A DNA stretch of 64,000 nucleotides from Algoriphagus boseongensis (GCF_004362805.1 NZ_SNYF01000006.1:802538-866537); one strand, 5' to 3'. Positions 9,428-18,663 are shown, numbered from the stretch's first letter. The notes: generated by a model not told the origin, from the letters alone. Made by a program: numbers and translations.

Positions 9428-10464
9428 ACCACTGCTACTACGTGCTCTTTTTTTGGAACGAATTTCCCGATTTCCCAAAAAACCTGTTTTTCGCTTTTCA
9501 TGGTTGATTCAAACCAAGCTTGATTTTCAGGAGCTACAGCTATTAATAACCCTCCGCTAGTCTGGGGATCACAAAGCTTCACCAGATCCATGCCTACCAC
9601 TCCTTTGGTTTTGGTGTTGAATGCATTCCAGTTGCGGTAGGTATTATCCGGGAAAATAAACTGATTGATGTAGTCCTGGATACCTTCAATTAATGGGAGC
9701 TTTTCAATTTCAATTTCTGCTGATAGTCCAGATCCCTCCGCTATTTCTATCAAATGTCCTAAAAGTCCAAATCCCGTCACGTCGGTCATGGCATGCACTT
9801 CCTCGTGATTTCCAAGGATACTCCCAATTGAATTCAATTTGAGGGAAGTATCAAGCAAATTCAGATAGTTCTTGTCTTGGATTTTTTGTCGCTTTAATGC
9901 GGTTGCCAAAACCCCGATTCCAAGTGGTTTGGTGAGAAAAATATGATCTCCAACTTTTGCGCCTTTGTTGGTTTTGATTTTTCTGGGATGGATGACCCCG
10001 TTTACCGAAAGTCCAAAAATCGGATCCTTGGCTGCTATAGAATGTCCTCCGGCGAGTTCTATTCCTGCCTGTTTGCAGATATGTTTTGCCCCTTCCAAGA
10101 CCTTGGCGGCTAACTCAGGGGAGATTTTTTCCACCGGCCAGCTCAGGATAGCATTCGCAAAAATGGGTTTTCCTCCCATTGCATAAATATCCGAAATGGC
10201 GTTTGCTGCGGAAATTCGTCCAAAATCAAAGGGATCATCCACAATCGGTGTGAAGAAATCTACGGTATTGATTACTGCCAAATCTTCAGAAACCTGGTAA
10301 ACTGCTGCGTCATCTTTTTGAGAATTGCCTACAAGCAGGTTTGGGTCAATCTGTGAAAAAGAGCCACTTGAAGAAAGTATCTGATCCAAAATAGCTGGTG
10401 CAATTTTGCATCCGCAACCGGATCCTTCGCTCCATTCTGTCAACTTGATTGGGTTAGTTTCCAT
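9424..10464 (-). CDS. selD: Selenide, water dikinase (selenophosphate synthase)
   Basis: Makes selenophosphate from selenide and ATP. It has 346 residues with active-site GSGCGCKIAP: the position that is selenocysteine in some homologues is an ordinary Cys codon here (C17, with C19 two residues on). The glycine-rich stretch NPLL-like substrate loop is followed by VNTVDFFTP-type metal-binding aspartates, and LCDPQTSGGLL is the classic C-terminal signature. It overlaps the mnmH end by 11 bases and is translationally linked to it. That pairing indicates selenium use for tRNA 2-selenouridine. Confidence 0.95.
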   Translation of the reverse strand: METNPIKLTEWSEGSGCGCKIAPAILDQILSSSGSFSQIDPNLLVGNSQKDDAAVYQVSEDLAVINTVDFFTPIVDDPFDFGRISAANAISDIYAMGGKPIFANAILSWPVEKISPELAAKVLEGAKHICKQAGIELAGGHSIAAKDPIFGLSVNGVIHPRKIKTNKGAKVGDHIFLTKPLGIGVLATALKRQKIQDKNYLNLLDTSLKLNSIGSILGNHEEVHAMTDVTGFGLLGHLIEIAEGSGLSAEIEIEKLPLIEGIQDYINQFIFPDNTYRNWNAFNTKTKGVVGMDLVKLCDPQTSGGLLIAVAPENQAWFESTMKSEKQVFWEIGKFVPKKEHVVAVV

Positions 10465-11500
10465 AGAATTGGTTTTTGGCTTGTAATAAAAGCTGAATTT
10501 GGGAATCTAGGTTTTGACCTGTAAGGTCTAAAGTTTGAGTTTTTGAGGAATCATGCCTATGCAAATCAAAATCATAGGTTTTGTCATAATAAAGCAAAAG
10601 GTTCCTGATCCATGAAGCGTGATTTCCAGCTTCAATATCTTCGATAGCTTCTTGAGTTCTCAAGCCTCCTAATTTTTTTTGCAGACGCTTCACTGCTTTG
10701 ATCAAATCCTCTTTTGGCAAAATCCCATATTCGCTTTCGATATGTTGGATTCTTTCCTCATCGGATTTTTGGATATCAATTAGGGGACTCGAAATCATTT
10801 GTTCAAAAAAGCGGTCCGGAAGAATTACCCGGCCAATCTTTCTACTTTCATTTTCTACCCAAAGCGGTTTTTTGGGATCTAGGAGTCGAATTTCTTCTGC
10901 AAGTAGATTTTCAAACTGCTCAACACTTGGTTGTTCCGGAAGTCCAATCGATCCAAATGAGGAGCCTCGATGATTGGCTAGGCCCTCCAAATCGACTACT
11001 TGCTCTCCTTTTTCCTTGAGTTTATTCAATAAAAGCGTTTTGGCAGAACCTGTCTTTCCTCCCAAAACCAAAAGACTTAGCTCTTTTCTAACTTCTTCAA
11101 AAGTAAAGGTTCGATAAGTTTTATAACCTCCCTTTAATCGGAGAACTTCAAAACCCACCATAGACAAAAGCCAGGATAAAATTTGACTTCGCATGCCTCC
11201 TCTCCAGCAATACAAAATCACCTTCCTGTCCGGAAAGCTCTGTATTGCTTGCTTTTGGATTTGATGAAACCTTGGACCCACTAATTCAAAACCTTTCAAG
11301 GTAGCTTGCTCTGATCCCTTTTCTTTATACAGCGTGCCGACAAGGACTCGTTCCTGATTGTTTAGTATCGGGAGATTAAATGCTCCTGGGATGTGACTTT
11401 GAGTAAACTCTCCTTCGCTTCTAGCGTCGATTAGGGGCATTTTTTCCCGTAAAGTCCAAAAAGATTCTAATGTGATGAGTTGCTCTGCCATTTTCAGCAT
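10454..11500 (-). CDS. mnmH: tRNA 2-selenouridine synthase (SelU)
   Basis: Replaces sulfur by selenium at wobble 2-thiouridine of tRNAs, using selenophosphate. It has 348 residues: an N-terminal rhodanese domain with VILYCWRGGMRS (catalytic Cys about C98) and a C-terminal P-loop domain with LGGKTGSAKT (about 147-155). In that P-loop an Ala stands where Walker A often has Gly. LEGLANHRGSSFG is the conserved family motif. The start may be the ATG at 11500 or the one at 11491; neither has a clear ribosome site. The start codon lies immediately after the trxA terminator, and selD follows with overlap. Confidence 0.95.
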   Translation of the reverse strand: MLKMAEQLITLESFWTLREKMPLIDARSEGEFTQSHIPGAFNLPILNNQERVLVGTLYKEKGSEQATLKGFELVGPRFHQIQKQAIQSFPDRKVILYCWRGGMRSQILSWLLSMVGFEVLRLKGGYKTYRTFTFEEVRKELSLLVLGGKTGSAKTLLLNKLKEKGEQVVDLEGLANHRGSSFGSIGLPEQPSVEQFENLLAEEIRLLDPKKPLWVENESRKIGRVILPDRFFEQMISSPLIDIQKSDEERIQHIESEYGILPKEDLIKAVKRLQKKLGGLRTQEAIEDIEAGNHASWIRNLLLYYDKTYDFDLHRHDSSKTQTLDLTGQNLDSQIQLLLQAKNQFYGN

Positions 11501-11506
11501 GAAGAT

Positions 11507-11537
11507 AAAAAAAGCCGTAAAGACTTTCTTTACGGCT
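11507..11537 (-). terminator. Intrinsic terminator of trxA
   Basis: On the minus strand AGCCGTAAAG (11537-11528) pairs perfectly with CTTTACGGCT (11522-11513) around a 5-base loop, followed by seven T. It ends only 7 bases before the first possible mnmH start. Confidence 0.9.
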
Positions 11538-11561
11538 ATCTACTTCAATTGTAATTAAGAA

Positions 11562-11882
11562 TTAAAGTTGTGCGTCAAGTTTCTGTGAAAGGACAGCTTT
11601 AGGAACAGCTCCTACTTGCTTATCTACGATTTGTCCTCCTTTGAAGAATAATAGTGTTGGAATAGAACGGATTCCGAAGGCTTGTGCCACAGATGGATTA
11701 GAGTCTACATCTACTTTACCGATGATAGCTTTTCCGTCATATTCAGATGCCATTTGTTCTACTACTGGACCGATCATTTTACATGGTCCACACCATTCTG
11801 CCCAAAAGTCTACCAAAACAGGCTTATCTCCAGAGATGATCTCTTCAAAGTTGGCATCAGTTATTTCAATTGCTTTTCCCAT
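11562..11882 (-). CDS. trxA: Thioredoxin
   Basis: Cytoplasmic disulfide reductase. It has 106 residues with the active site WCGPCK (C31, C34) preceded by VLVDFWAE, and the cis-proline loop RSIPTLLFFKGG. Length and motifs match classical thioredoxin 1, with no signal peptide. It is monocistronic on sequence evidence: a TAnnTTTG box lies 31 bases upstream on the same strand and a strong terminator sits 25 bases downstream. Confidence 0.97.
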   Translation of the reverse strand: MGKAIEITDANFEEIISGDKPVLVDFWAEWCGPCKMIGPVVEQMASEYDGKAIIGKVDVDSNPSVAQAFGIRSIPTLLFFKGGQIVDKQVGAVPKAVLSQKLDAQL

Positions 11883-11912
11883 TGTATTGTCGTGTTATTA
11901 GATTCAGAATTT

Positions 11913-11920
11913 CAAATATA
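11913..11920 (-). promoter_or_regulatory. Candidate -7 box of the trxA promoter
   Basis: On the minus strand TATATTTG (11920-11913) fits TAnnTTTG and lies 31 bases before the trxA ATG. A well-spaced TTTG -33 element is not evident. Confidence 0.5.
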
Positions 11921-12007
11921 TCAGCAAAAGTGGTTTGTAGGGTAATAAGTTCCTGAGGAGATTAAATAATTATCAATCAGGCATAGAAAAGAACTATATC
12001 CTTCCAT

Positions 12008-15000
12008 TTACACAACTTTATAGATTACTTCAGGTATCGCATTCAGCTCAACGATCATTTCTGTGCAGGGATCTATGGAGAACTTTTTGGAAAATAATTC
12101 CAGGGAAATGTTCTCCTTCTTATCAATCACGTGAATGTAGAGCTTGGCGTCACCTTTATATTTATCGGTCATTTTCTCCAACTTTTCCATCAATTCCAAA
12201 GAAAGGTCGTCCAAATCAATGCTTACCCGAAGCCCTTTGACGAGCTTACCTCTTATTTCACTGAGAAGGCTGATAGAAGAGATCTTCAATTCGACTTCGT
12301 TCTCATTCCCCCATTTTTTCTGTTCCACCCTTCCGGTAAGGAATAAAAACCAGCCTGTCATGAAGTACTGTTTGAACTTGATATAGTCTTCTCCAAAAAG
12401 GAAAAAAGTATACGAGCCGTGGTAGTCTTCCAAAGATAAGGTTCCAAAAGGCTTTCCTGTTTTGGTGGTTCTGTGGGCAAAAGAAGAAACTGATCCAGCC
12501 ATTTTCAACTCATTTTTTCCTTTCAAACTATCCAGATCGGAGAGGGCTGTCAAAGGTGTATTGGTGAAGGAATCAATTTCAAGTTTGTATTGATCCAAAG
12601 GATGGCCGGAGATGAAAAGTCCCACCACCTCTTTTTCAATATTCAATTGTTGGATCTGGGAAAATGGCTCCATTGGAGGCACAGAAGGATAAGGGATATC
12701 AACATTTCCTCCCCCTCCAAAAAGGCTAACCTGAGCACTTTCTTCTTCTTGCTGCACTCTTTGGGCATATTTAGTAGCCTTTTCGATAAGTGAAATATCT
12801 CCTTCAGGAGCTTCCAAATATTGTCTCCGGTGATGCTCCTTAAAGCAATCAAAGCTACCTGCCATGGCTAAGGCTTCCATGGTTTTTTTATTCAAAGCCC
12901 TGGAATTGACTCGCTTCGCAAATTCAAAGATGTTTTTATAAGGACCGTTTTTATCTCGTTCCAAAATTATTTCTTCCACAGCTGCTGCTCCGGCTCCTTT
13001 GATGGCAGCCATACCAAAACGAATTTCTCCAGCAGCATTTACGGTAAATCCACCTTTGGATTCATTGACATCCGGACCTAAAACCGGGATTCCCATCCGC
13101 TTACATTCTTCCATGAAAAAGGTCACCTGAGTGATGTCATTCATGTTGTTGCTCAAAACTGAAGCCATGTATTCGGCAGGATAATGCGCTTTTAAATAGG
13201 CTGTTTGGTAAGCGATCCAGGCATAACAGGTAGAGTGGGATTTGTTAAAAGCGTAGGACGCAAAAGCTTCCCAGTCCGTCCAAATCTTCTCCAATTTCTT
13301 CGGATCGTGGCCTTTGGCTGAAGCCTGCTCCACAAATTTTGGCTTCATTTTGTCCAAAACGTCCTTTTGCTTTTTCCCCATAGCCTTACGCAACACGTCA
13401 GCTTCACCTTTGGTAAAGCCGGCAAGTTTTTGGGACAAAAGCATTACCTGTTCCTGGTAGACAGTGATTCCATAGGTCTCCTCCAGATAGTCCTTCATGT
13501 CCTCCAAGTCATACGTGATGGGTTCTTGCCCATGCTTTCGTTTGATAAAAGAAGGAATGTAAGCTAAAGGACCAGGTCGATAAAGCGCATTCATCGCAAT
13601 CAAATCCGCAAAAACAGTCGGCTTGAGGTCACGCATGTATTTCTGCATTCCGGGGCTTTCGTACTGGAATATCCCGACAGTCTCGCCCCTTTGGAATAGC
13701 TCGTAAGTTTTTTCATCATCAATGGGAAAGACATCTGCATCCAACTGAATTCCATGTCTTTCTTTGACGATTTTGATGGCGTCTTTAATCAAGGTTAGGG
13801 TTTTAAGCCCCAAAAAGTCCATTTTCAACAAGCCGGCTGATTCCACCACGGAGTTGTCAAACTGAGTGCATACCATGTCCGAATCCTTCGCTAATGCCAC
13901 CGGTACAAAATTGGTAATGTCGTCAGGAGTAATGATTACCCCACAGGCATGGATCCCGGTATTTCGTACAGACCCTTCCAATACAGCGGCTTGATTTACC
14001 GTTTTGGCCAATTCATCATGCCCTTGGGCAATTCGTAAAAGCTCCTCTGCCTTTTGAATCAATTCGCCTTGACCCTTCAGTTTATCCTGAAGTGCAGGAC
14101 GATTTTTAGCCAAATCAAAAAGTGTTTTGAGTTTAATGTCTGGAACCAAATTCGCCAATCGACCTGCGTCAGCTAAGGGTAAATTCAAGACTCTGGCTGT
14201 ATCCCGAATGGCAGATTTTGCAGCCATGGTGCCATAAGTAATGATTTGAGCGACTTGGTTTGAACCGTATTTCTTGATCACATAATCGATGACATTCTGC
14301 CTTCCCTCATCATCAAAATCAATATCAATATCGGGTAAGGACACCCGGTCAGGATTCAAGAATCTCTCAAATAGGAGGTCATATTCAATGGGGTCTACAT
14401 TGGTGATACCGATACAATATGCCACTGCAGATCCAGCAGCAGACCCTCTTCCAGGCCCCACTGAAACGCCCATGTCTCTAGCTGCTCGGGTAAAATCTTG
14501 AACGATCAAGAAATAACCCGGATATCCTGTTTTTTCAATGGTGGTCAACTCAAAATCCAAGCGCTCCTGAATTTCAGGCGTGATTTCTTTGTACCGCTTT
14601 TTTGCTCCCTCATAGGTCAGGAACCTCAGGTAGGCATTTTCTCCTCGTTTTCCTCCATCTGTATCATCTTCTGGATGCTTGAATTCTTCTGGGATATCAA
14701 ACTTTGGCAAAAGAACCTCTCTTGCCAACTTATAGGCTTCGATTTTATCGACTATCTCTTGGGTACAAATAATGGCTTCAGGGAGGTCCGCGAACAGCTT
14801 TTTCATTTCATCCTGACTCTTGAGATAAAACTCCTCATTTGGAAAACCATAGCGGAACTCTCTTCCTCTTTTGCCTATGTATTTTTTAGGCTTTTCTACC
14901 AATTCCCCATCTTTCACACAAAGCAAAATATCGTGGGCATTGGCGTCACCTTTGTCATTGTAATAGGTGTTATTCGCAGCGAAGTATTTCACATCATACT

Positions 15001-16297
15001 TCCGGGCAAATTCCAAAAGGACTTCATTCACCTTCTCCTCCTCAGGGATTCCGTGGCGATTAAGTTCTACATAAAAGTCCTCTCCAAATTGCTCTTTCCA
15101 CCAGAGGAAAGCCTCCTCGGCTTGTGTCTCTCCCACGTTTAGAATTAAGTAGGGAATCTCCCCCCAAAGTCCTCCCGTAGTTGCGATTAGATTTTCCTTG
15201 TATTGAACCAATACTTCCTTGTCAATTCTAGGGACATAGTAAAAGCCCTCAATATTGGCATAGGAGGCAAGTTTGGCCAGATTGTGATAGCCTGCCTTAT
15301 TTTTCGCCAACAAAACAGTCTGAAAGCCATCGTCCTTGTTTGCCTTATTTCTTCGATCCCGACAAAGGTTAAACTCGCAGCCTAAAATAGGTTTGAGTTC
15401 TTTTGCCATGGCTTCTTTCACAAAATGAAAAGCCCCCATCATATTGCCATGATCGGTCAAGGAAATGGCAGACATTCCAAGCGCCTTGGCTCGAGCAACT
15501 AGGGTTGGGATTTCAGATGTAGCTTGAAGTACTGAATACTGCGTGTGGACGTGCAAGTGAGTAAAAGGTACATCTGCTAAATCAGAAATATCAGCTTTTC
15601 CGGCTTGCTTGAGGATGTCTTTTGCAGCAGCTTTTTGAGTGTCCTTGGCTTGGGCAAAATTTGCCTCCGCCAATTTGGGCGCCTCATAAATCACTTCCTC
15701 AAGTAAAACTCCAGGTTCGGGTTTTAAAACTCTCTGGGTGATCAAGCCAAAAAAGCATCGTGCCGTAGCATCCACGTCATAAGCTGCATCGTGTGCATCT
15801 TCAAAGCCTACTCCAAAAAGTTTTTGATGCAATTCGGTAAGTGTAGGCCATTTGAATTTTCCTCCTTTTCCCCCGGGAATCGCACAAAAATCTGTGGAAA
15901 TATCTTTGGTATCCAACTCGGCCATACCTTCCATTGGCATGACTAATTCCGATCTCAAATATTCCGAACCTACTACATTGATATCAAAACCGATATTGTG
16001 GCCAACCAGAAATTTAGCCTGAACCACATCCTCCCGGAAAATCTGTAGGATTTCTTTCAGGTCATGTCCTTCGGACAAAGCTCTTTTGGTAGAAATGCCG
16101 TGGACTTTTTCCGCGTTGTAAGGAATAGTGAACCCTTCCGGACGGATGATGTAATTGTGATTGGAAATCAGTTTACCCTTAGCGTCATGGAGTTGCCAGG
16201 CGATCTGAACCAGCCTGGGCCAGTTGTCCACATCGGACATAGGGGCATTGTAATCTCTGGGTAAACCTGTAGTCTCGGTATCAAAAATGATATACAT
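12008..16297 (-). CDS. dnaE: DNA polymerase III alpha subunit with fused DEDDh proofreading exonuclease
   Basis: Replicative polymerase of 1429 residues, longer than the usual ~1160 of DnaE because of an N-terminal exonuclease. Residues 1-185 hold the DEDDh set: D6 and E8 (FDTETTG), D105 (HNIGFDINV), H169 and D174 (AHDAAYDVDAT). A linker leads to the PHP domain at about 245 (HLHVHTQYSV, LTDHGNMMGAF). The palm carries SVGPGRGSAAGS and the catalytic aspartates of PDIDIDFDDEGR. Helix-hairpin-helix and OB-type domains follow near the C-terminus. It stands alone between trxA and an ATPase gene. Proofreading and polymerisation are probably in one chain, by inference from intact catalytic residues. 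Confidence 0.96.
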   Translation of the reverse strand: MYIIFDTETTGLPRDYNAPMSDVDNWPRLVQIAWQLHDAKGKLISNHNYIIRPEGFTIPYNAEKVHGISTKRALSEGHDLKEILQIFREDVVQAKFLVGHNIGFDINVVGSEYLRSELVMPMEGMAELDTKDISTDFCAIPGGKGGKFKWPTLTELHQKLFGVGFEDAHDAAYDVDATARCFFGLITQRVLKPEPGVLLEEVIYEAPKLAEANFAQAKDTQKAAAKDILKQAGKADISDLADVPFTHLHVHTQYSVLQATSEIPTLVARAKALGMSAISLTDHGNMMGAFHFVKEAMAKELKPILGCEFNLCRDRRNKANKDDGFQTVLLAKNKAGYHNLAKLASYANIEGFYYVPRIDKEVLVQYKENLIATTGGLWGEIPYLILNVGETQAEEAFLWWKEQFGEDFYVELNRHGIPEEEKVNEVLLEFARKYDVKYFAANNTYYNDKGDANAHDILLCVKDGELVEKPKKYIGKRGREFRYGFPNEEFYLKSQDEMKKLFADLPEAIICTQEIVDKIEAYKLAREVLLPKFDIPEEFKHPEDDTDGGKRGENAYLRFLTYEGAKKRYKEITPEIQERLDFELTTIEKTGYPGYFLIVQDFTRAARDMGVSVGPGRGSAAGSAVAYCIGITNVDPIEYDLLFERFLNPDRVSLPDIDIDFDDEGRQNVIDYVIKKYGSNQVAQIITYGTMAAKSAIRDTARVLNLPLADAGRLANLVPDIKLKTLFDLAKNRPALQDKLKGQGELIQKAEELLRIAQGHDELAKTVNQAAVLEGSVRNTGIHACGVIITPDDITNFVPVALAKDSDMVCTQFDNSVVESAGLLKMDFLGLKTLTLIKDAIKIVKERHGIQLDADVFPIDDEKTYELFQRGETVGIFQYESPGMQKYMRDLKPTVFADLIAMNALYRPGPLAYIPSFIKRKHGQEPITYDLEDMKDYLEETYGITVYQEQVMLLSQKLAGFTKGEADVLRKAMGKKQKDVLDKMKPKFVEQASAKGHDPKKLEKIWTDWEAFASYAFNKSHSTCYAWIAYQTAYLKAHYPAEYMASVLSNNMNDITQVTFFMEECKRMGIPVLGPDVNESKGGFTVNAAGEIRFGMAAIKGAGAAAVEEIILERDKNGPYKNIFEFAKRVNSRALNKKTMEALAMAGSFDCFKEHHRRQYLEAPEGDISLIEKATKYAQRVQQEEESAQVSLFGGGGNVDIPYPSVPPMEPFSQIQQLNIEKEVVGLFISGHPLDQYKLEIDSFTNTPLTALSDLDSLKGKNELKMAGSVSSFAHRTTKTGKPFGTLSLEDYHGSYTFFLFGEDYIKFKQYFMTGWFLFLTGRVEQKKWGNENEVELKISSISLLSEIRGKLVKGLRVSIDLDDLSLELMEKLEKMTDKYKGDAKLYIHVIDKKENISLELFSKKFSIDPCTEMIVELNAIPEVIYKVV

Positions 16298-16501
16298 ACT
16301 TCTTCAGCAAATGAGGTTTCAAAATAGGACATTCAGACCTACCAAAAAACCGATTGGCGGGAATTGTCAAAGAGTAAAAACAAAGACTTTGGTAATTAAA
16401 TCTTTAAAGAAATTTGAACAGGTATCACTTTAATCTAACCTGATTTTAGTTGGTAATTTCTTTTAGGTGTGATGACCCAGCTTATTTAATGTGTTTCTTA
16501 T

Positions 16502-17668
16502 TTAAAATTCAGGAAAATCCTTCCAACAAATCACCTTTCCGTGAGATCGTTTTTGGTTGAGGTCTCCAGCGTAGATTAAGCCTTTTGCAGTCAAAGGAAT
16601 ATCTGAGATATGCCTAAACTTTTCCAAACCCTTGAAATGCTCCGTGAGGATCGTCTCAGTCGCTTTGATCTCATACACATCCAAGCTTAACCCCTGATCT
16701 ATAAGCAAGTCTACTTCGTCTCCATGATTATCTCTCCAAAACCAAGGGCTTTCGTCTCGATACTGATGATGCATCTGTTTGTGAAATTCAGCGATGATCA
16801 TGTTTTCAAACAAGGCCCCTTTTATCGGATGGGTAAGGAGGGCCTCCCTGCTTTTGATTTTTAGGAGAAAAGCTAATAACCCCGTGTCATAAAAGTACAG
16901 CTTGGGAGTTTTGACTACCCGCTTACTGAAATTCTTATGAAAAGGGTAAAGCTGAAATGTTATGTAGCTGGACTCGAGCGCAGAAAGCCAAGATTTTGCA
17001 GTCGGCTGGCTGATTCCGGTTTCATTGGCCAATGCAGTCAGGTTCAGAAGCTGGCCCGCATGTGATGCACACAGGCTCAGAAAATTCTGAAACTGTCTCA
17101 AATTCTTCACCGTCAGGAGCTCAGTGACATCCCGATTCACATAGGTTTGCACATAGTTGGAGTAAAATACCGATGGAGCGATCTTCCGGTCATAGAGAGC
17201 CGGGTAAAATCCATGGATTAGCTGCTCCAAAGGGTCTTCGGACAGTAGATTGGCGTCTTTCAATTCTTGAAGGTCCAATGGAAAAAGTTTGAACAGCGCT
17301 ACCCGACCTGCCAAACTTTGGGTGATTCGCTTCATCAAGTGGAAGTTTTGAGAGCCTGAAAGGATAAAGCTACCCATTCGGTCTGGCCGGCTGTCCACCA
17401 AAGTTTGGAGGTAAGAAAATAGTGCGGGGGCCTGCTGCACTTCATCAAAGATCATCTGATCGTTGTACTCTGCTAAGAAGCCATTCGGGTCTCTGAGCGC
17501 AAAGTCACGGGCATCTGGATTTTCCAAACTGATGTATCGGTAATCAGGAAAAAGTGTCTTAAGCAAGGTAGTCTTTCCTGACTGCCTTGGTCCGGTTACC
17601 GCTAGTATCGGGTATTTACTTTGATATTCCCGTATTGCCTTGTAAATGTGTCGATTAATTACATTCAT
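16502..17668 (-). CDS. AAA ATPase with DUF4143 C-terminal domain
   Basis: A 388-residue protein. The N-terminal AAA_14 domain has Walker A GPRQSGKTTLL (about 25-35), Walker B MIFDEVQQAP and sensor-like FILSGSQNF. The C-terminal DUF4143 region contains DEVDLLI followed by YEIKA, which looks like the E-x-D and E-x-K core of PD-(D/E)XK nucleases. The cellular role of this family is not established; members are variable between strains and often occur singly. Three direct repeats of 22-bp period lie 21-80 bases upstream of its start, hinting at tight control. I see no partner gene. Confidence 0.85.
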   Translation of the reverse strand: MNVINRHIYKAIREYQSKYPILAVTGPRQSGKTTLLKTLFPDYRYISLENPDARDFALRDPNGFLAEYNDQMIFDEVQQAPALFSYLQTLVDSRPDRMGSFILSGSQNFHLMKRITQSLAGRVALFKLFPLDLQELKDANLLSEDPLEQLIHGFYPALYDRKIAPSVFYSNYVQTYVNRDVTELLTVKNLRQFQNFLSLCASHAGQLLNLTALANETGISQPTAKSWLSALESSYITFQLYPFHKNFSKRVVKTPKLYFYDTGLLAFLLKIKSREALLTHPIKGALFENMIIAEFHKQMHHQYRDESPWFWRDNHGDEVDLLIDQGLSLDVYEIKATETILTEHFKGLEKFRHISDIPLTAKGLIYAGDLNQKRSHGKVICWKDFPEF

Positions 17669-17688
17669 CGGCTACAAATAAACACTCT

Positions 17689-17748
17689 ATTTTGAAATTG
17701 TACAAGAGTTATTTTGAAATTGTACAGAGTTTATTTTGAAATTGTACA
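17689..17748 (-). repeat. Three tandem 22-bp-spaced direct repeats upstream of the ATPase gene
   Basis: On the gene strand the 16-base core TGTACAATTTCAAAAT occurs identically at 17748-17733, 17726-17711 and 17704-17689, separated by 6-base spacers, so the period is exactly 22 bp. The array ends 21 bases before the ATPase ATG. Two helical turns per repeat would place bound proteins on one face of the DNA, so an operator is the likely reading. Confidence 0.85.
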
Positions 17749-17820
17749 GGTTTTGAATAAGGAAGTAGGTCTTGAAATTCTATGGTAAAAAATCAAAGAA
17801 TCAGCTAATTCAAATGTATA

Positions 17821-17846
17821 AACCCGAAATAGGTTTCAATCGGGCT
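17821..17846 (-). terminator. Possible terminator of the receptor-GLPGLI unit
   Basis: On the minus strand CCCGA and TCGGG (17844-17840 and 17827-17823) pair, followed by TTTATACATTT. Nearer the gene a second perfect hairpin, ATGCACA and TGTGCAT with a 4-base loop, lies at 17864-17881. The U tracts are weak, so read-through is possible. Confidence 0.45.
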
Positions 17847-17894
17847 ATTATAGAAGTCACTGAATGCACAATAATGTGCATACTTCATACTTTC

Positions 17895-18635
17895 TCAATA
17901 CCTTAAATCCCACATCCAAGCTTGCTTACTTTCGATTGAAGTCTGGATAAACTTCTTGACTAAGTCTTGATATTCAGTACCTGATACCTCTCTGCCTTTC
18001 ATTTTTTTTGGCAGTGTGATGACTTCTGCCGGTTCTCCAAAAATAATTTTCTCCGCCTCTACGATAAGCATTCCGTCGTTAATGTCATAGGCTAAAATTA
18101 AACCCGGAAGTCCGAATAATTCCTCGGGACCAATCGGAACTGGAATGTCGGAGGCGAACCAAGCTGTGACCTTTTGTCCTCTGATGGTGTCTTCACTCAC
18201 TGCTTTCATGCACATATGCCCGAGAATATCTCGTATTTCGTTCATGATTCTCCATTTAGGAGAATTTAGGCTGTCACGGACTAAATAGGTTTTTCCCATT
18301 TGATCCATGTATTTCAGGTAAGTCTGATCTTGAAGATTGTTTTCAATAAAATAGTCTTCTACCTGCCAGGAGTAGCTACGTACTTCATAAGGTTCACCGT
18401 AGGTGTAGAGACTTTTTTCCGGCCAAAACTGGAGCTTCATTCGGGTGCTGTAGCCTTCCGGATTTCCCCACGTGAGTAGAATTCTGTCTCTTTCCTGCTC
18501 GGTAAGGTAGGGGAGGCTTGAATAGATTTTGTCATAAAAAATTTTGTAGCGGTATTCTACCTCGCCCACCACATTTTGGGCTTTTAGTCCTGTGGTAATC
18601 AGTAAAAGCGCAATGGTCTTGAGAATTGATTTCAT
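17895..18635 (-). CDS. GLPGLI family protein
   Basis: A 246-residue secreted protein. A signal peptide (about residues 1-19, ending LKAQ) is followed by VVGEVEYRYKIF. The family-naming motif is present near residue 180 as GPEELFGLPGLIL. GLPGLI proteins are found in Bacteroidota and usually sit beside a TonB-receptor-like barrel, as here, 28 bases after the barrel gene on the same strand. The function is unknown; envelope location is inferred from the signal peptide. Family assignment is firm because of the motif and the neighbour. Confidence 0.9.
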   Translation of the reverse strand: MKSILKTIALLLITTGLKAQNVVGEVEYRYKIFYDKIYSSLPYLTEQERDRILLTWGNPEGYSTRMKLQFWPEKSLYTYGEPYEVRSYSWQVEDYFIENNLQDQTYLKYMDQMGKTYLVRDSLNSPKWRIMNEIRDILGHMCMKAVSEDTIRGQKVTAWFASDIPVPIGPEELFGLPGLILAYDINDGMLIVEAEKIIFGEPAEVITLPKKMKGREVSGTEYQDLVKKFIQTSIESKQAWMWDLRY

Positions 18636-18663
18636 GGTTGTAAAAGTTGGCTGCTAGTTTAAA

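Noticed and set aside
10396..10430. Possible selenocysteine (UGA) codon in selD
   Set aside because: The active-site codon reads as Cys in an uninterrupted frame, so no recoding is needed.
14498..15142. 214-codon plus-strand open frame
   Set aside because: It lies inside dnaE on the minus strand and shows no recognisable domain; shadow of a long conserved gene.
17689..17748. Possible CRISPR array
   Set aside because: Only three short units with 6-base spacers and no cas genes; fits operator repeats better.
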